Part shown: positions 11,991 through 23,840 of the stretch, one piece after another
Layout of the letters: each line of letters opens with the position of its first letter
How positions within the stretch are numbered: the first letter of the stretch is position 1
Source of the DNA: Rhabdornis inornatus
Taxonomy: Eukaryota; Chordata; Aves; Passeriformes; Rhabdornithidae
Assembly: GCA_013397075.1 (NCBI GenBank)
Contig: VWZS01002022.1
Coordinates: forward strand, 1,587,849 to 1,651,848
Reading direction: 5' to 3'
DNA length: 64,000 nucleotides
The notes under the pieces: generated by a model
Told to the model about the DNA's origin: nothing
Database searches by the model: none
The model's input: the letters and a program-made list of their open reading frames with translations, nothing else
Program-made: the position numbers and the translations under genes

Positions 11991-14180
11991 ATGATTCTTT
12001 CCTAGATGTCAAACAAAGACATGAAAGGCAAGCAATCCAAGAGGAAAGGCAGGGGAAGGAGGGAAAGGGATGAAGCAGCAGAGGCAGTAGGAGAACAACT
12101 TTCCCTTTCCCCACCGTTTTAAAGAAAACTGCATCCAAGAAAAAGCCAGACTCAGTATGGACAAGAAAAAGAAGCACATGAGTCAAGCAAAGATATTTCA
12201 ATTGCTTTAGTCAGACAAAAGTTTCTTTGCTCTTCTTTGTAACACCCGGAGCAATACAAACTAAGATCCGAAAGGCAAAGATTCAACCTGTAAAACTACA
12301 TTTATTAAATTTCTCTTCTGTCCCTCTTTAGGGCTCTTACTTGCCTAATCCATTCAAGTATTTGGGTTTGTTACATTTTTGGGGTTTTTTTAACAACTTA
12401 GAAGAAACATGAAAAATAGGAGTAACTAAAAGAAATTTTAAAATCACTGTATCCATCCACCCGATAGGACACAACACAGAATCCAGAGGAAAAAAATATA
12501 TCCAATGTTGTGGTGATATCAGGTATCACGAATCATCTGGATAACTCAGACACAGATCTAGGGCACAGAGCAAGCGCAGTTCTGTCTATGTTATCATTGT
12601 GAGGTTTATAATCATTAAGACTTCAATAAAGCTCAGCTATCACAAATTTAAGTGTTTGCATTTCTCTTTGACCACAACAGATCACTTTCTTGAACTCAGC
12701 AGTTTTAATCAAAAAAGTACATCTCTTTTCCATGAGCAGAGCTTCTGCTCCCCCACAAGATGAAGGTGGCTCCAGCAACTGTGAATCTGCTTCTGAATAA
12801 GCCTGTCTGCTACATCTGGAAAGATAAACCTCAAAATCTGAGGCAATAAACACCCTTCTTTATAAATACTTTGGTGAAACATAAATGTGCAGAAAGCTCT
12901 CAGATACCTTCTCTGATCTACACAGGACAATGAATTAGGCCCTATCTATCCCTTCTGCTGTATTCACAAAGGATGAGGCAGCTGATAGAGAGCATCAGGA
13001 AAATCCAATATTTAGTATTCTAAAACAATAGTTCCCTACGTTTTACTCCTTCCCAACCAGCAGTGTGCCATATGAATTGCAGTCAGGACTGTTCTGAGAA
13101 CTGGAGCACATTTGTGCATCCCAGCCCAGAGGCCAGCAGGGCTGCAATACTGCAGGGGCAGGTCCACAACCAACACAAGCCATCAGAGCCCAGGGCCAGC
13201 TGCTTGGGGGAAAGGCAATACCTGCCTCTGTTACCACCTGAGAGGCCAAAAGGACAGGGCTATGGGATAACACAGCTTTTGAATTGCAAATGTCAGATGA
13301 GTATCTCCACTTCTAGCCCAGCAACAATCAGATAGGAACCTGAGGTCTGGGCTCACCACACAGGACCTTTTTCCTGTTCGTTCCTTTGCTTCCATCAGAA
13401 ACTAGGAGAGCAGGAGCTGTCTCTTCAGGGAAGGATAAAGGGGCCTGAATAGCACCTTCTTTTTGAGTAGATTTAGGATGCTTCTTGTAGTGCCTTCAGA
13501 GCCTTCAAGCAAAAACCTTCCCCATCTTTTCAAAGTGACCAGGTGAGGTCACAGACTGAGCTCTGCAATGTCCTCCATGGGTGAACTAACAGGGATGCAA
13601 ACGAGCCCACAAGATTCCTTCTTGTTGGCAGCTGCAGAAGAAACAAACCTCCTGCTGTGCCAATCCTGCAAGTCTCTGAGTGAGCTGACAAGACCTCCAA
13701 GGAGTCAGGTTTATCAGAAGTTCTTGCCTCATCCTTCCACGCTCAACGTTTGCAGAATTAGCCTAAGATATCAAGTGGTGCTATTTACAGAGGCTCCACC
13801 TTGATGGGATGATTTTCAAACGTATCAGACACCCAATCTGAGCTGAACAATTGCAATTCCAGCTCGTGGTATTTCAGTTCTCCCCTTTCATCTGTCCTGT
13901 GGCAGCACTCACCTCAGCATGTACCTCTGTCTCCTTGTGCCCCTTCCCAGGCCTTCTCGTCACACCATTAACTGGCTTTTGCAAGTCAAAGGAAGAGCTC
14001 AGCCAGGCTCCTCTTAAGAGCCCGAGATTGACAGGTTTACCAATTCAATCCCCTGCCTACTGTCACAAATAAGTGCTTCAAGCTACCAAGTTCATGCAGC
14101 CTCTAGACTACACAAGAATCTGCCTAAAGCTCCCCCACATCTCCCTGACTTGCACTGGCCAGCAGAGCCCATAAGGGCAG
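11991..14180. other. Non-coding stretch, no gene seen
   Basis: A purine-rich segment at about 12025-12090 and otherwise ordinary sequence. At 13811-13835 a GATTTTCAAACGTATCAGAC phrase loosely recalls the old repeat family seen at 41169, but too weakly to call. Confidence 0.5.
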
Positions 14181-14189
14181 CCCAGAGTG

Positions 14190-14840
14190 CACTTTTTCTG
14201 GTTCTTTATCTAGCCTGCTTGGAAATGATGAGGAAATGCTTTGGGTTGCTGCAGACTGGCCCGATTTTTAGCTTAGAAACCTTAACGCTTTGCTTGGTTT
14301 CCTTTTATCTGCCTCTTTATCTGTTTAAATTTAGCCTGGTTCCTCTCTGCTGTTTCCCAAGTCCGAGCCAATATCTGTTACCCAGTAGCTAAGGGGGATC
14401 TTTCTCTCTGCCACTTTCCTTCTTCCTTCAGCTCTGCTCATTCTCTCACAGGAGCTGAGGCTCTCTTGACCCAAAACCACGATCCTGCTGGCAGCTGCTG
14501 CTACCGGAGGTAAGATGTCTTCAAGGCATAACATCAAGGAGTACTGCAGAAAATAGAAGCAAATCCTAAAGGCTGCCTGTGTCTATATAATTTATTTATT
14601 TAATTGATATGCTCTCAGCTTTCCTTAATAGAAATTGTCAGAAGCATCCAACAGATGAGAGTACTGCCAGTCTCTTGCTATTCACCAAGTCCCCCAGAGC
14701 AGGCAGGTAGCAGATGGAGATGGGAAAAAATTGCTAACTGCCCTTATTGTGCGGAAATGAGCCTGCAAGCACTTGCAAGGAGTATTTCAAGGCTCAGCTG
14801 AGAAATAATAGCATAGACATTGCAATAAGAAGCTGAAGTG
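14190..14840. promoter_or_regulatory. Candidate conserved non-coding block, two parts
   Basis: The first part (about 14215-14360) has repeated CTTTATCTG words and ATTTAGCCTGG; the second (about 14585-14830) has a TTTATTTATTTAATTGATATG segment followed by GCAAGCACTTGCAAGG, which is nearly palindromic (an E-box-like CACTTG; NKX-type CACTTGCA). Between them lies ordinary sequence. Selected by texture only. Confidence 0.22.
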
Positions 14841-15128
14841 GAAAACAGGAGCAAAACAGCTCTGTGCTGAGAAGGGACTTGAAAGGAAAAGAATGTACCC
14901 AGTGGCTGCTGGCATGAGGAGCAAGCCCTGGGGGTGGCTCTCTAGCTTGGGATATGGGAGGGGGACACACACGGACACAAAGGAGTTGCTTTCCTTCTCT
15001 CTGAAGAGCCTGGAGTCAACCTGACTGGCAGCTGTCACTCAGCTCCTGTCTGCTGTGCTCTCTTTCACTCAGACGCCCTGGCTGGCATGGAAAAGAGCAG
15101 GATGTGTAGGGAAGCCACTGCAGGCAGC
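14841..15128. other. Non-coding stretch, no gene seen
   Basis: Unremarkable unique sequence leading into the CpG-rich patch that follows. Confidence 0.5.
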
Positions 15129-15265
15129 TGCCTCGGCCGCACTGCTCTCAGCCCCCAGACAGGCGGGACACGCCCGCAGCACGACCGCTGTGTTGTCACC
15201 GGACAGTAACGACTCGGCACGGGGCTGTCACATCACCATGGCTCCAGAGGGGCAGCAGGGACGTG
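15129..15265. promoter_or_regulatory. Small CpG-rich patch
   Basis: CpG dinucleotides are otherwise rare in this window, but about a dozen fall between 15130 and 15225 (for example GGCGGGACACGCCCGC, an SP-factor-like inverted pair). It could be a small CpG island belonging to an enhancer or an unannotated promoter. No TATA box or exon structure is evident. Confidence 0.3.
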
Positions 15266-16309
15266 CCTTCCCTGCTCCCTGCCCTGACTGCTTCTGACCG
15301 TGCTGTAGGCCAAGGGAGCTTTGGGGCTACTATGGCCACACTGTCCCCCCTCACAGACACTCCTCAGGGGAGGAGACCAACCTTAATCTTACCCACATCC
15401 ATTTCTGTTTAAAGCAAGCTCTTGTCACCACTTCCCTGCACGATGGAATATTCTGTGCAACATGATCATGGATCATTGTCATGTTTTAATTCCTTGGCAG
15501 CCGTATCAGGAGAAAGGATTTTCCAGAGTAGGTGAGGATCTGTTGCAACAGTTCTCTAGCAATCAGATCTGAGATAGCCATGCCACAGGGGCAGGACGAA
15601 GAACAGAATCTTTACAACTGAACATGAAGAATATCTGTTAAAAATCTTACTTTCTTTTCCCCTTCTGCCAGACAGAAGAACAAATACATTCTCTTGCTAA
15701 CATCCTTTCAGAACAGCAGAAAAGCCATCAGGGCCAGCTACAACTGTGATGGCGACAGCAATGGGGGAAAAGAACTTCAGTGGTTTGGCTGCTTGCATGA
15801 CTTGCAGTGGTGGTGCTGGTACTTTCCTTGCTGCACAGGAAATCCAGCCATCATCTGATGGTAAAAAAGGTCCTCACCCAGTAGCACACACCTGGAGCTT
15901 CTTACAGAGCTTTAAAAGCATGAGGCACATTCTCCCTTGTCCTCAGAGCCTTCAGTTACAAGCAAAGACAAGGAGTATCTTGCACAAATTACTTCAGCTA
16001 TTCTGGCACAGAAGTCCATTTGGGCTGGATGTCTACCCATTTTTCCTTTCCCTTACTCCATTAACTGATGCTCCCTTTTCTCTTTCACCCCGAACACCTT
16101 GTTTGTTTTGTTTTTCCCCATTCTTCTATGTTAAACATCTTGTCCTCACTGCTAAATACCCCGTACTCCAAGAGGTAGCGCTGGAATCCCATTTTCCTCT
16201 GTCACATTTGGTTTTGTTATTGCATAACAAAAGTAAAGCACATTGGATGTAAAGTAGGTCATTAGTTTAACTGCAGCAACCCCCTTCTGCTTACTTAATT
16301 TTGGCAAGG
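15266..16309. other. Non-coding stretch, no gene seen
   Basis: A 168-codon frame (15746-16252, plus) is among the longest of the window but has low-complexity, pyrimidine-derived composition (many L, F, S, P) and no recognisable domain, so I do not call it. Confidence 0.5.
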
Positions 16310-16372
16310 CACCATTTTCAGAAATACCCACAACACTCTGACCTTCAGTGAGACTGAGCTGGGCTTCAAGGT
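16310..16372. repeat. Possible ancient amniote repeat fragment
   Basis: CATTTTCAGAAATACCCACA followed by CACTCTGACCTTCAGTGAGACTGAGCTGGG resembles the same old repeat class as 41169-41283 ('ATTTTCAAAAGTGCTCAGCACCC ... CCATTGA ... GAGCTG'). Diverged and partial. A 7-bp inverted repeat (TGATCTC-CTA-GAGATCA) follows shortly after. Confidence 0.25.
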
Positions 16373-16702
16373 AAGATGTGATCTCCTAGAGATCATCTCC
16401 ACAAAGCCATACAGGCAGCCTGAGACTCAGACCTTGGACCAACCTTCTTATCTCTACTAGTCAGTCACTTTGAAGTCAAGAGGAGACAGGTCTAACTCAT
16501 TTGGTGCTTTTGTAAAGATCACCAGGCATTTCAGATATCTACACAGCTCTGTAAATCTGGCCCCGAGGCTCAGACCCTCCAAAAAGGCGTTTAAAGCTTC
16601 CAGCCTTCACTGCCTTCAATGGAAGATCGGCACCTTAATACATTTGTAAATCCAGTGCTCACGCCTAAATCACCTTTAAAAATGGTACAAGGTGAAAGTC
16701 AA

Positions 16703-16797
16703 TACCGCAGCGCAGCTCCCAGGGCAGAGGTCCCTAAGCTGTTAAATCCCTCCCAGCCCGGCCCTGCCTGGGTGCGGGGATCCCGCAGAGCCCGGCC
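16703..16797. promoter_or_regulatory. Small CpG-rich patch
   Basis: GC-rich sequence with clustered CpG (ACCGCAGCGCAGC, CAGCCCGG, TGCGGGGATCCCGC, GCCCGG). It is much shorter than a classical CpG island. No exon or promoter structure visible. Confidence 0.25.
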
Positions 16798-16859
16798 ACA
16801 TTAGCAGGATACCACATTCCCCCTAACAAGCCCCACTTGCCAAAGACTTGCCCTGAGGC

Positions 16860-17510
16860 TCCTGTGTCACTTAGGTGCTTTTAAAATGTTACCCTTCAAC
16901 TAAATCCAGCTCCCAAATCAGTCTAATGACAATTCTGTCCCTTTGGCTTCGCTTCTCAAACATTTGTGCAGCTGGAATTTACTCGCACAAGCATTGTACT
17001 TGTTTTTCTCCTGCATGTCCATGCATAAATCAAGGTATTTGCCCACAAAACTCTTCCTCAACCAATTTGTTTGTAAAAACACAATGACTTGGGGGAGTCC
17101 CAACAAGCAAAAATTCAATGCAAGCTTGCTAGGAGGTTAATAAATTTGACTCATTTCAGTCTTTCTCCCTCAGCCAGGAAGGAACCCAGCTATTTTTAAA
17201 TCTGGATTCATGTATGTAGCCAAATATAATGTTCTTTCTTCTGTGAGAGAGAACAGGAAAAGATTTTAAATGTCTTAACATTTCCTAGGCTGGCTTATCT
17301 CTTGTCACTCTCCCCAAGAAAAACCCACTGTCTGCCTTGTCTGTTTAGACTGTAATTTTTTCCTTTTAGGCCTGAGTTGTCTTTTATTATGTGTTTGCAC
17401 AAAGCCTGGTACAATGAGACCAGGCCCCTCTGAATACTGCTCTTGCTGGAATAATAAGCTTGTGCTGGGTGTGTATAAAGCAACAAAATCCCTGTTTTCC
17501 AAAGGGCTAA
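16860..17510. promoter_or_regulatory. Candidate conserved non-coding block
   Basis: The best part is 17340-17475: unique sequence with AGACTGTAATTTTTTCC, GTCTTTTATTATG, a GTTTGCACAAAGCC phrase and GGAATAATAAGC. No coding frame has support. Chosen by texture. Confidence 0.22.
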
Positions 17511-17859
17511 GCATGCAGGTCTAGGTCCAGAAAGTAAATTAAAATGTCAAAAATAAACAAAAACAATATTGAGAAGAAGGCTTTTCAGAGATGGAGAGGT
17601 TAGGTGCAGACATATCTGATTTCCTTGGCCCACAGCATAGTAGCTGTCTTTACTCTGTGGCCTTGATCCCATACTTAGGGGTAAACAAGTAGTTTTGTAC
17701 TTTTTTGGATTGTGGCCCACAGTCTGGCAGAGTGATAACCACCAAAGCTGATGCATGCAGAGCGAATGCCGAGACATTAAGGCAGCCAGACACAAGCTTT
17801 TCAAAACACATCATTATTAAAGAGAGGTGTGGGTAGGAGGAGATTTCAGATCAGAAAGG
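17511..17859. other. Non-coding stretch, no gene seen
   Basis: Ordinary sequence, no repeat or exon recognised. Confidence 0.5.
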
Positions 17860-18115
17860 CACACCCAAGGTTACCACATTGTGTTCTAATTTTAACACTT
17901 CTTACGACCCAGGAGCATTACCTCTCTGGCTTCAGCTCATAATATCTCCAAATCCAGGAAGCCATTATGATTCTCCAGGGTCAAAGGTTGCTTGCATTGT
18001 AATTCACTTCCTCCTTTGGAGGTTTAATTTTGGAAATATTTCTAATTGCCATTGTATGTGACATCGTCTTTCAGATAACCATGGAATGAGTTTTCTATTT
18101 GTTGGCCATGACTCA
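17860..18115. promoter_or_regulatory. Candidate conserved non-coding block
   Basis: Non-repetitive sequence containing a GGGTCAAAGGTTG nuclear-receptor direct-repeat-like site (about 17978-17990), GCATTGTAATTCAC, AGGTTTAATTTTGG and a run of AATTGCCATTG. This is a typical enhancer vocabulary; no alignment supports it here. Confidence 0.27.
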
Positions 18116-21100
18116 AGTATCCAAAATAAAAAGAAAAAGCAACCTTGTACTTTCTTTGGAACAATGATTTAAGAGTGACACAGACTTCGCAGAGGCTGTT
18201 GCACAGTCCCAGTTCTCGGCTCTAGGACTGGGAGGGGGGTGCCTCCCATATCCAGCGAGTGAGGACTACACAATGGACACACTGTCAGTGTGTTGGAACA
18301 GCATTTCCAGGCATCCCAGGTCTCTGGTGTAATTAGTGAATGTACCCTTCTCAGCAGCTCTGAGCAGCACTTACAGCTATCTGGTGTTCAGCTCCCCTTC
18401 TGGCCGTTAATGGCTGTATGTACCTAATGACTGTATCTGCCACATCTACACAGGCTCCTCTCCCCAAACAAATCCCCTGATTTTGCTCTGGCCCTACTTC
18501 CTCCCCATCTTACTTTCCACAGCCTCTTTCTCTGAACTCTTACCTCTTCTCAGGATCAGTCTGACCACAAGCCCCCCTTCCATTTCATTCCTACCCATAA
18601 AGAACTTCCAGCAGCACCTGCTCGCACTGTCACTATCCCTAGGACGATTGATGCTGCTCAAGTGGAAGATGGAAGAGAGAGAATATGTTATCCAAACAAA
18701 ATGCATCAGAAATTTAACAGGTTTTGTCTAAGCCCACACTGATGTTTAATTTCTTATTTCCCCCTGACTTCCTGTACCAGCAACTTGACAGTTTTGCTTC
18801 TGGTCTTTATTTCTCAGTGGCACCACAAAAGTTTGAGTGCACCATACAGTGAGCACTGTGCAAACTCCTACAACACACTGGGACCAGTGGGTGCTATTAC
18901 AATTGTTACGTGCAAAGACAAGTCCGGCTATAATATATTTGAGCAAGAGTAAGGAAATAAAAAGTGGATTATTACAAGGTAATTATTTTGTTCCACCCCT
19001 AGTCAAGAATTAATGGTTTGGTCAGAGAAAATGCTTCAGTCTCTGCAAGCATTCAAGTGCAATGGACTAAATCATTCCAGACAAAAAAAAAAAAAAAAAA
19101 CAAAAACACAAAACCCCAAAAAACGTAAATCGCCTTTTTGAATTAACAGCTCCCAGCATGCCAACCCCAGCAGTCCACCCAGTGATGCAGTTGGTGTGGA
19201 GGACTGTCTGTAAAGGAATTAAAACACTTCCAACCCTGTTGACACTGTGAACCAAAGGCTGGGGGTGGAGTGTGGAGGAAGTGTTAGAAGTCAGAGTCTG
19301 CTGGAGAAAGTGTGAACAAGCCAATTAAATCCCAACACTTCTGGACAAAGAAGTCTCTTAGGAAGAAGGAGATTAGCACCTCCTATTCATCAAGAGCAGC
19401 AGCTTTCTGCGGGCTGTAGAACTGCCTGGCCGATCTCAAGGAGCCACGAGAGGACCAAGGGCCCTGCTGTCATCTGGGATGGGTGTGCTCACCCCCTCTC
19501 AGCAGGACGGGGCCCTCTCATGTTTTTGACCTTGTCTTTTGCTTGAGAGTGTGTAAAGAAACACGGTTGTTGAAAGCACTGCCACACTGTCACAGTGGCT
19601 TTGTCAGGTACCCCCCAAGCTTGTATTAACAATGTCTGGTACCTTCACCAACAGTGCAGCCACCTTCATCCACCTTTCTTCAAGCCCAGGATCGATACAA
19701 CAAAACAGACAGCCACAAGCACCTCAAGTATTCAAACCAAGCTGGACCTGGACATTGGTCCTGGCCCATTATGGATCCAGAGACAGTCAAGCTTGGTCAA
19801 AAATCACTATTTTTTGTGCATTAAGACTGTGCTGGATCTAAAACTCCAGAAAGAGCCTGTGGACCTGCAAGTTGGGCATTTAAAGGTCCCAGTTTACAAA
19901 CAAAATCAAGAGAGTCATGGCACTGGGTGTAGTATTCCTGGACAGCAAAAACATGCAAACCAAACCACATAAAATTTCTCATTTGGGACACTGTAAATGA
20001 GGCGCCCAAAGTACTGGGAACTGCTGAGCTCTTGGACATGCTTCACTTCCAGTTACACTTTATTCCAAGAGGACAATTCCCAGTATTATACACCTGACAG
20101 CACCCTGTTGTTCACCACTACAGTCTTTTATAAGCTGGAACTTGCCACTTTTTACATAATGGCACCTGCAAATGTAACCCCAGGTTTGAGGAGGTTCAGT
20201 AAAATCAGAGCTCTAAGAGAAACAATTCCATGTTTACCCAACCAAAGAAAGCCAACAGAATATGAAGATATGATGATGCTATAACAAAAGAAAATACATA
20301 CTTTTTGTAACTAGAGAGTAAGGTGAAAAACATGGCCTTTTGAGACGTCCTACTCCTCCCTTCTTTACCTTTTGACTTCACAGTGGCCTTAGGACGCCTA
20401 ATGCCACCAATATGGAAAACATTTTAAAGGACCTTTTCCTTTCATTCACTATTTGCCACTGAGTGTGCACATGCCCTAAACACTCATTACCCAGATGAGA
20501 TTGTGTAAATGAGAATCCAAAATTCACACATAGGTAAATTGATGCACCTTAAAAACAAGTGGACTTTTATTTGAGTCAGCCCAATGACCAGAAACTGTAA
20601 ATTATCTCCAAGTGCTCCAGATCAGATGCTATATAGTTCTGGCTGTGACAGGAGATGTGAGCTCAATTTTTGATTTAGGTCTCAAGGGAATTTTCTACAC
20701 CTTGAATTAAAAGGGCATGTACCATTTCACTATTTCCTTGAACCCCTCTACACCTCCCTGCTCTTGACATAATGCCAGAGAAAGCACAAGGATGGAGAGC
20801 TGGGTTATTAATTTGAGCAGCCAGGAGGAAGCAAGAAGCCCCAGCTACTAATGAGAGCTGAGTGAATGCTCGACATTCTCTCTGGCTCTCCAACCCATGA
20901 ACTCATTTTGCCTGTGCTCATGGCTCCTTTGGGGTTCACTTTCCATGAGCACTCCAGCCAACCAGTTTCTTGGCAGGAAAATTCTCAGAAGCAGCCAAGT
21001 TCTAAAGAAACAGTTAGGGAATACTTGTGGAGAAGGAATTTTCAGGTTGTCAAATTCCACTTTCATCCCAGAAAACAGGTCCTCAGTGCTGCTGTATGTG

Positions 21101-22089
21101 TTCATCTAATCAGGGTGCAGAGAAGATGCCAAATGATCAACCTCCCCAACAAGCTTAGACCAAAGTAGTTCACTTCTCAACATTGAGAATTCACACCTAG
21201 ATGCTCATATCTGCCAACATTTTCCAGCCAATTATTAAAAATACCACATTTTGGAAGACCAGAAGCTATTCACAAAGAGGAGACCTTTTCATTAGAAAAA
21301 TCTCATCATTAACCAGAGCTCCATTGACAAACACAAAATCTTTTCCCTTCCTTCTTCACTGTGATGTTATCCAGCTGGAATGGCACATTGCTCAGTGGTA
21401 ACCTAGACCTAAAATACTGACATTTTTGCTCTGTAATGTAGGCTCAGACCTAATTTTCATTTTTAAACCTATGCCATCTCTAAATTCTACGTATTTGGAG
21501 ACAAAGAACAGAAGATCTTTTCTCTAGAACCACAGAGACTTTCTGAAGTGGTTGGGATGATATTGAAAGAACTTTGAGTAAGAACAATCCTGCTTCCCAA
21601 TACAGCTGCTCTTATTTGGTTAACCACGAGAAGTACCTGAACCACAGATAACTTCAGTGACTTTAGGAAATGAAGCAGATACATTTTTCACAGCCAAGCT
21701 GAGAAGTTCTTTCAACACCTATTTGGAAGTTCTCTGAAGTTAAAAATCATTCTTCCATTAAATCCACAGACAGTGGATTAGTTGAATGCAAAGAAAGAGA
21801 GGAAGGTGTCCTTCACTATGTACACAACTCCCATAAAGTCACTCTGTGTCTTGCGGTTGAACCAATGGCCTCAGATCAGAGATCGTTAAGGAAAAATGGG
21901 TTCCTTTAGTTTTGTATTTTGATTTAAAACCTTCAAAGTCTTTTTCTTTAGGGCATGTGTTCATTGGTCAAATAGTATTTAGGTCCTTTCCTTTCTCTTC
22001 CCACATTTAATCACAACATTACTAACGAAAACAAAAAAAGAAACTCTAGCTGGGCCTTACATGATTTAGGTACCAAGTAAACAGTACTT
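18116..22089. other. Non-coding stretch, no gene seen
   Basis: Almost 4 kb of ordinary sequence. A segment at about 18325-18440 has GTGTAATTAGTG and GCCGTTAATGGC words and might be a small element. A poly-A run lies at 19083-19100. Frames of 60-125 codons occur on both strands with no family match. Confidence 0.45.
19083..19100. repeat. Poly-A tract with A-rich tail
   Basis: Eighteen consecutive A, followed by CAAAAACACAAAACCCC and more A. It could be an old retroposon tail, but I see no element body. Confidence 0.75.
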
Positions 22090-22139
22090 AACAGTTCTAA
22101 TTGAAGGTCAGTAAATCCCCAAGAGATTAAATGAATCCT

Positions 22140-22165
22140 GCAGTGAGATGTGTAAATCTCACTGC
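22140..22165. other. Perfect 10-bp inverted repeat (hairpin)
   Basis: GCAGTGAGAT (22140-22149) and ATCTCACTGC (22156-22165) pair perfectly around the 6-nt loop GTGTAA. About one such stem is expected by chance in a window this size. Confidence 0.6.
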
Positions 22166-22317
22166 CTTTTACGGCGTCCCAGCCAAGACCCTGTGCTGGG
22201 TTGTGCAAGACTTAATAAATGTGGTATGCACTTAATCAAAACCATTTTGCCACCAAAGGGGCAGCGGGTGTAAATCACAATTACTCTTGGCACTAAACCA
22301 CTGGCACAAAGAGGCCC

Positions 22318-22408
22318 AGCGATGCCAAACGTCACCAGGCTGATTCCCCGCGCCTGCTCAGCTGTCTGGCACCGCGCGCGTCTGAGCGCCCGCTTGCTGC
22401 TCGGCAGG
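22318..22408. promoter_or_regulatory. Small CpG-rich patch
   Basis: Clustered CpG including CCCCGCGCC and CACCGCGCGCGTCTGAGCGC. Surrounding DNA is nearly CpG-free, so the patch has probably escaped methylation-driven decay. No exon or TATA box seen beside it. Confidence 0.35.
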
Positions 22409-22640
22409 GGAAATCCAGATGGGGAAAATAAAACACAGCAAAGGATACTGAATGCATAAGGGTTGTGCTTCTCTCCAGCTCGCTCTCCATTTGCCCTCTG
22501 CCAGCTCTCACCCCAATTTAGTAACTATTAATAAGCTGAAGCATGGAGCTTTGGCAACAGCGTGGCTCTTTGCAGCTAAACCTTGTAGATTTAATAATCC
22601 CATCATAGTTTATGTTCCAAATTGTATTTCAAGGTTTAAT

Positions 22641-23366
22641 AACTGGTGCACCAAGAGACTCTGGAAAGTTTTTGAGAATTTGGTTTCTTTTCGCCAGTCA
22701 GGAATTCAGAATGGGCAAAGAAAAAGTGAACCAGTGACGCTGGGGATCTTGAAAGTTTTTTTCCAATTTAAACAATTTCAGGATTCTATTGCTCATGATG
22801 GTCATTACCCAGAAACTTTTACCCACTCCTAGATCAGCTACTGAAGCAGGATTATGGGACAAGGACACAGGATTCCTCAAGAGAGTAAAAATGTATTTAA
22901 AAATAGATGAAGACAAAAAACGGATGCTCCAGCACAGTATTTCAAAACAGATACAAAATAGAAGATCCCAGATAACGAGAGTTACTAGAAAAGAGAAAGC
23001 CATGATGATGCCAAACGGCAGGGAACAAGCAAGAAAACCGCAGAGTCAGAGACTGGACAGTTGGAAGAGATGGAAAGTGCTTTGTATTCAAACAACAAAA
23101 CTGAAAAGATAGGAAACGTCTAGTAATTTTATTATGAAAGCATTTGGGGTTCATAAAGAACATTCAACTCCTAATTCGGCTGTAATCTCAAAATCTTTCG
23201 GTACTTTAGTTTCCCAAGGGGCTGATCCCTGTATCTCTTTGGCTAAAAGACTGTTTTCATGGCACAGCAGGTGAGATACAAGTTGCTTAGCTTGCTGTTC
23301 CAAGTCTTAATTTTAAGCATTAATTCTGAGCACTGTCAAACTGGGGTTTTGGATGCATGTGATGAG
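22641..23366. other. Non-coding stretch, no gene seen
   Basis: Overlapping frames of about 100-126 codons on both strands have no recognisable domain. No repeat recognised. Confidence 0.5.
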
Positions 23367-23470
23367 CTGTTTTCAAAAGTAATTCAATGGTTCTCCCCAC
23401 TGACACACAACTGTAAAACAGGAGCTGATTTACATTGGTAGCTCACTGTAAATCAGGAGTAAAGGGACCA
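23367..23470. repeat. Possible ancient palindromic amniote repeat
   Basis: CTGATTTACA (23425-23434) and TGTAAATCAG (23447-23456) form a perfect 10-bp inverted repeat, followed by GAGTAAAGG. The phrase 'CTGATTTACA ... TGTAAATCAGGAGTAA' matches, from memory, an old palindromic repeat common in turtles, crocodiles and birds. TTTTCAAAAGTAATTCAATG just upstream belongs to the same vocabulary. Family name not assigned. Confidence 0.35.
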
Positions 23471-23532
23471 GCACCACAGGTGGTGGACTGGGACAATGGG
23501 CTTCTTTTACCACCAGCTAAAAGCACTCAGGT

Positions 23533-23838
23533 TGCCCTCATCTCCCTGCTTTCACACTTTCCCTTGCCACTTGCCTCGTTCTGCCACCTCCTCTTTCTTT
23601 CACCCCGCAAAGTCACATGTTCACTCCTTTATTTCCTTCCCATTCCCCTTCTCTTTACTATTCCCTCTTCTAAGATATTTTCATCTTTTTTCCTCATATT
23701 TTGTCCCATGCTGCTCTTATTTCCCATTCTTCCACACTGCAGTTTCCCTTTCTTCCCCTTCTCTCTCTCCTTCTCTCCCTCCTTTTCCCACTATCTTACT
23801 TTTCCTTTATACCTTCTTTTCCTCTCTTCTCCTCCCCC
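23533..23838 (+). repeat. Long polypyrimidine tract
   Basis: About 300 bp dominated by C and T on the plus strand with TTCCC, TCTCC and CTTTT words but no fixed unit. Overlapping proline/serine/phenylalanine-rich frames across it are a by-product of composition. It ends in TCCTCCCCCAG, a near-ideal splice acceptor, at 23840. It may be degenerate low-complexity DNA, or partly a real acceptor tract. Confidence 0.7.
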
Positions 23839-23840
23839 AG

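Larger units (their letters stand above)
22090..22640. promoter_or_regulatory. Candidate conserved non-coding block with CpG patch
   Basis: One of the most enhancer-like blocks of the window. It holds a perfect 10-bp hairpin (22140-22165), TTAATAAATGTGG, two TGGCA/TTGGCA half sites of NFI type around 22286-22308, a CpG-rich patch (22318-22408) and then ATTTAGTAACTATTAATAAGC and TTTAATAATCCCATC words. It contains no simple repeats. An unannotated promoter is an alternative explanation for the CpG part. Confidence 0.3.

Noticed and set aside
15746..16252. 168-codon open frame, plus strand
   Set aside because: Rich in L, S, F and P from pyrimidine-rich DNA; no family resemblance.
22230..22275. 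CTCF site at GCCACCAAAGGGGCAGC
   Set aside because: Has one extra base against the core motif, which breaks the spacing.
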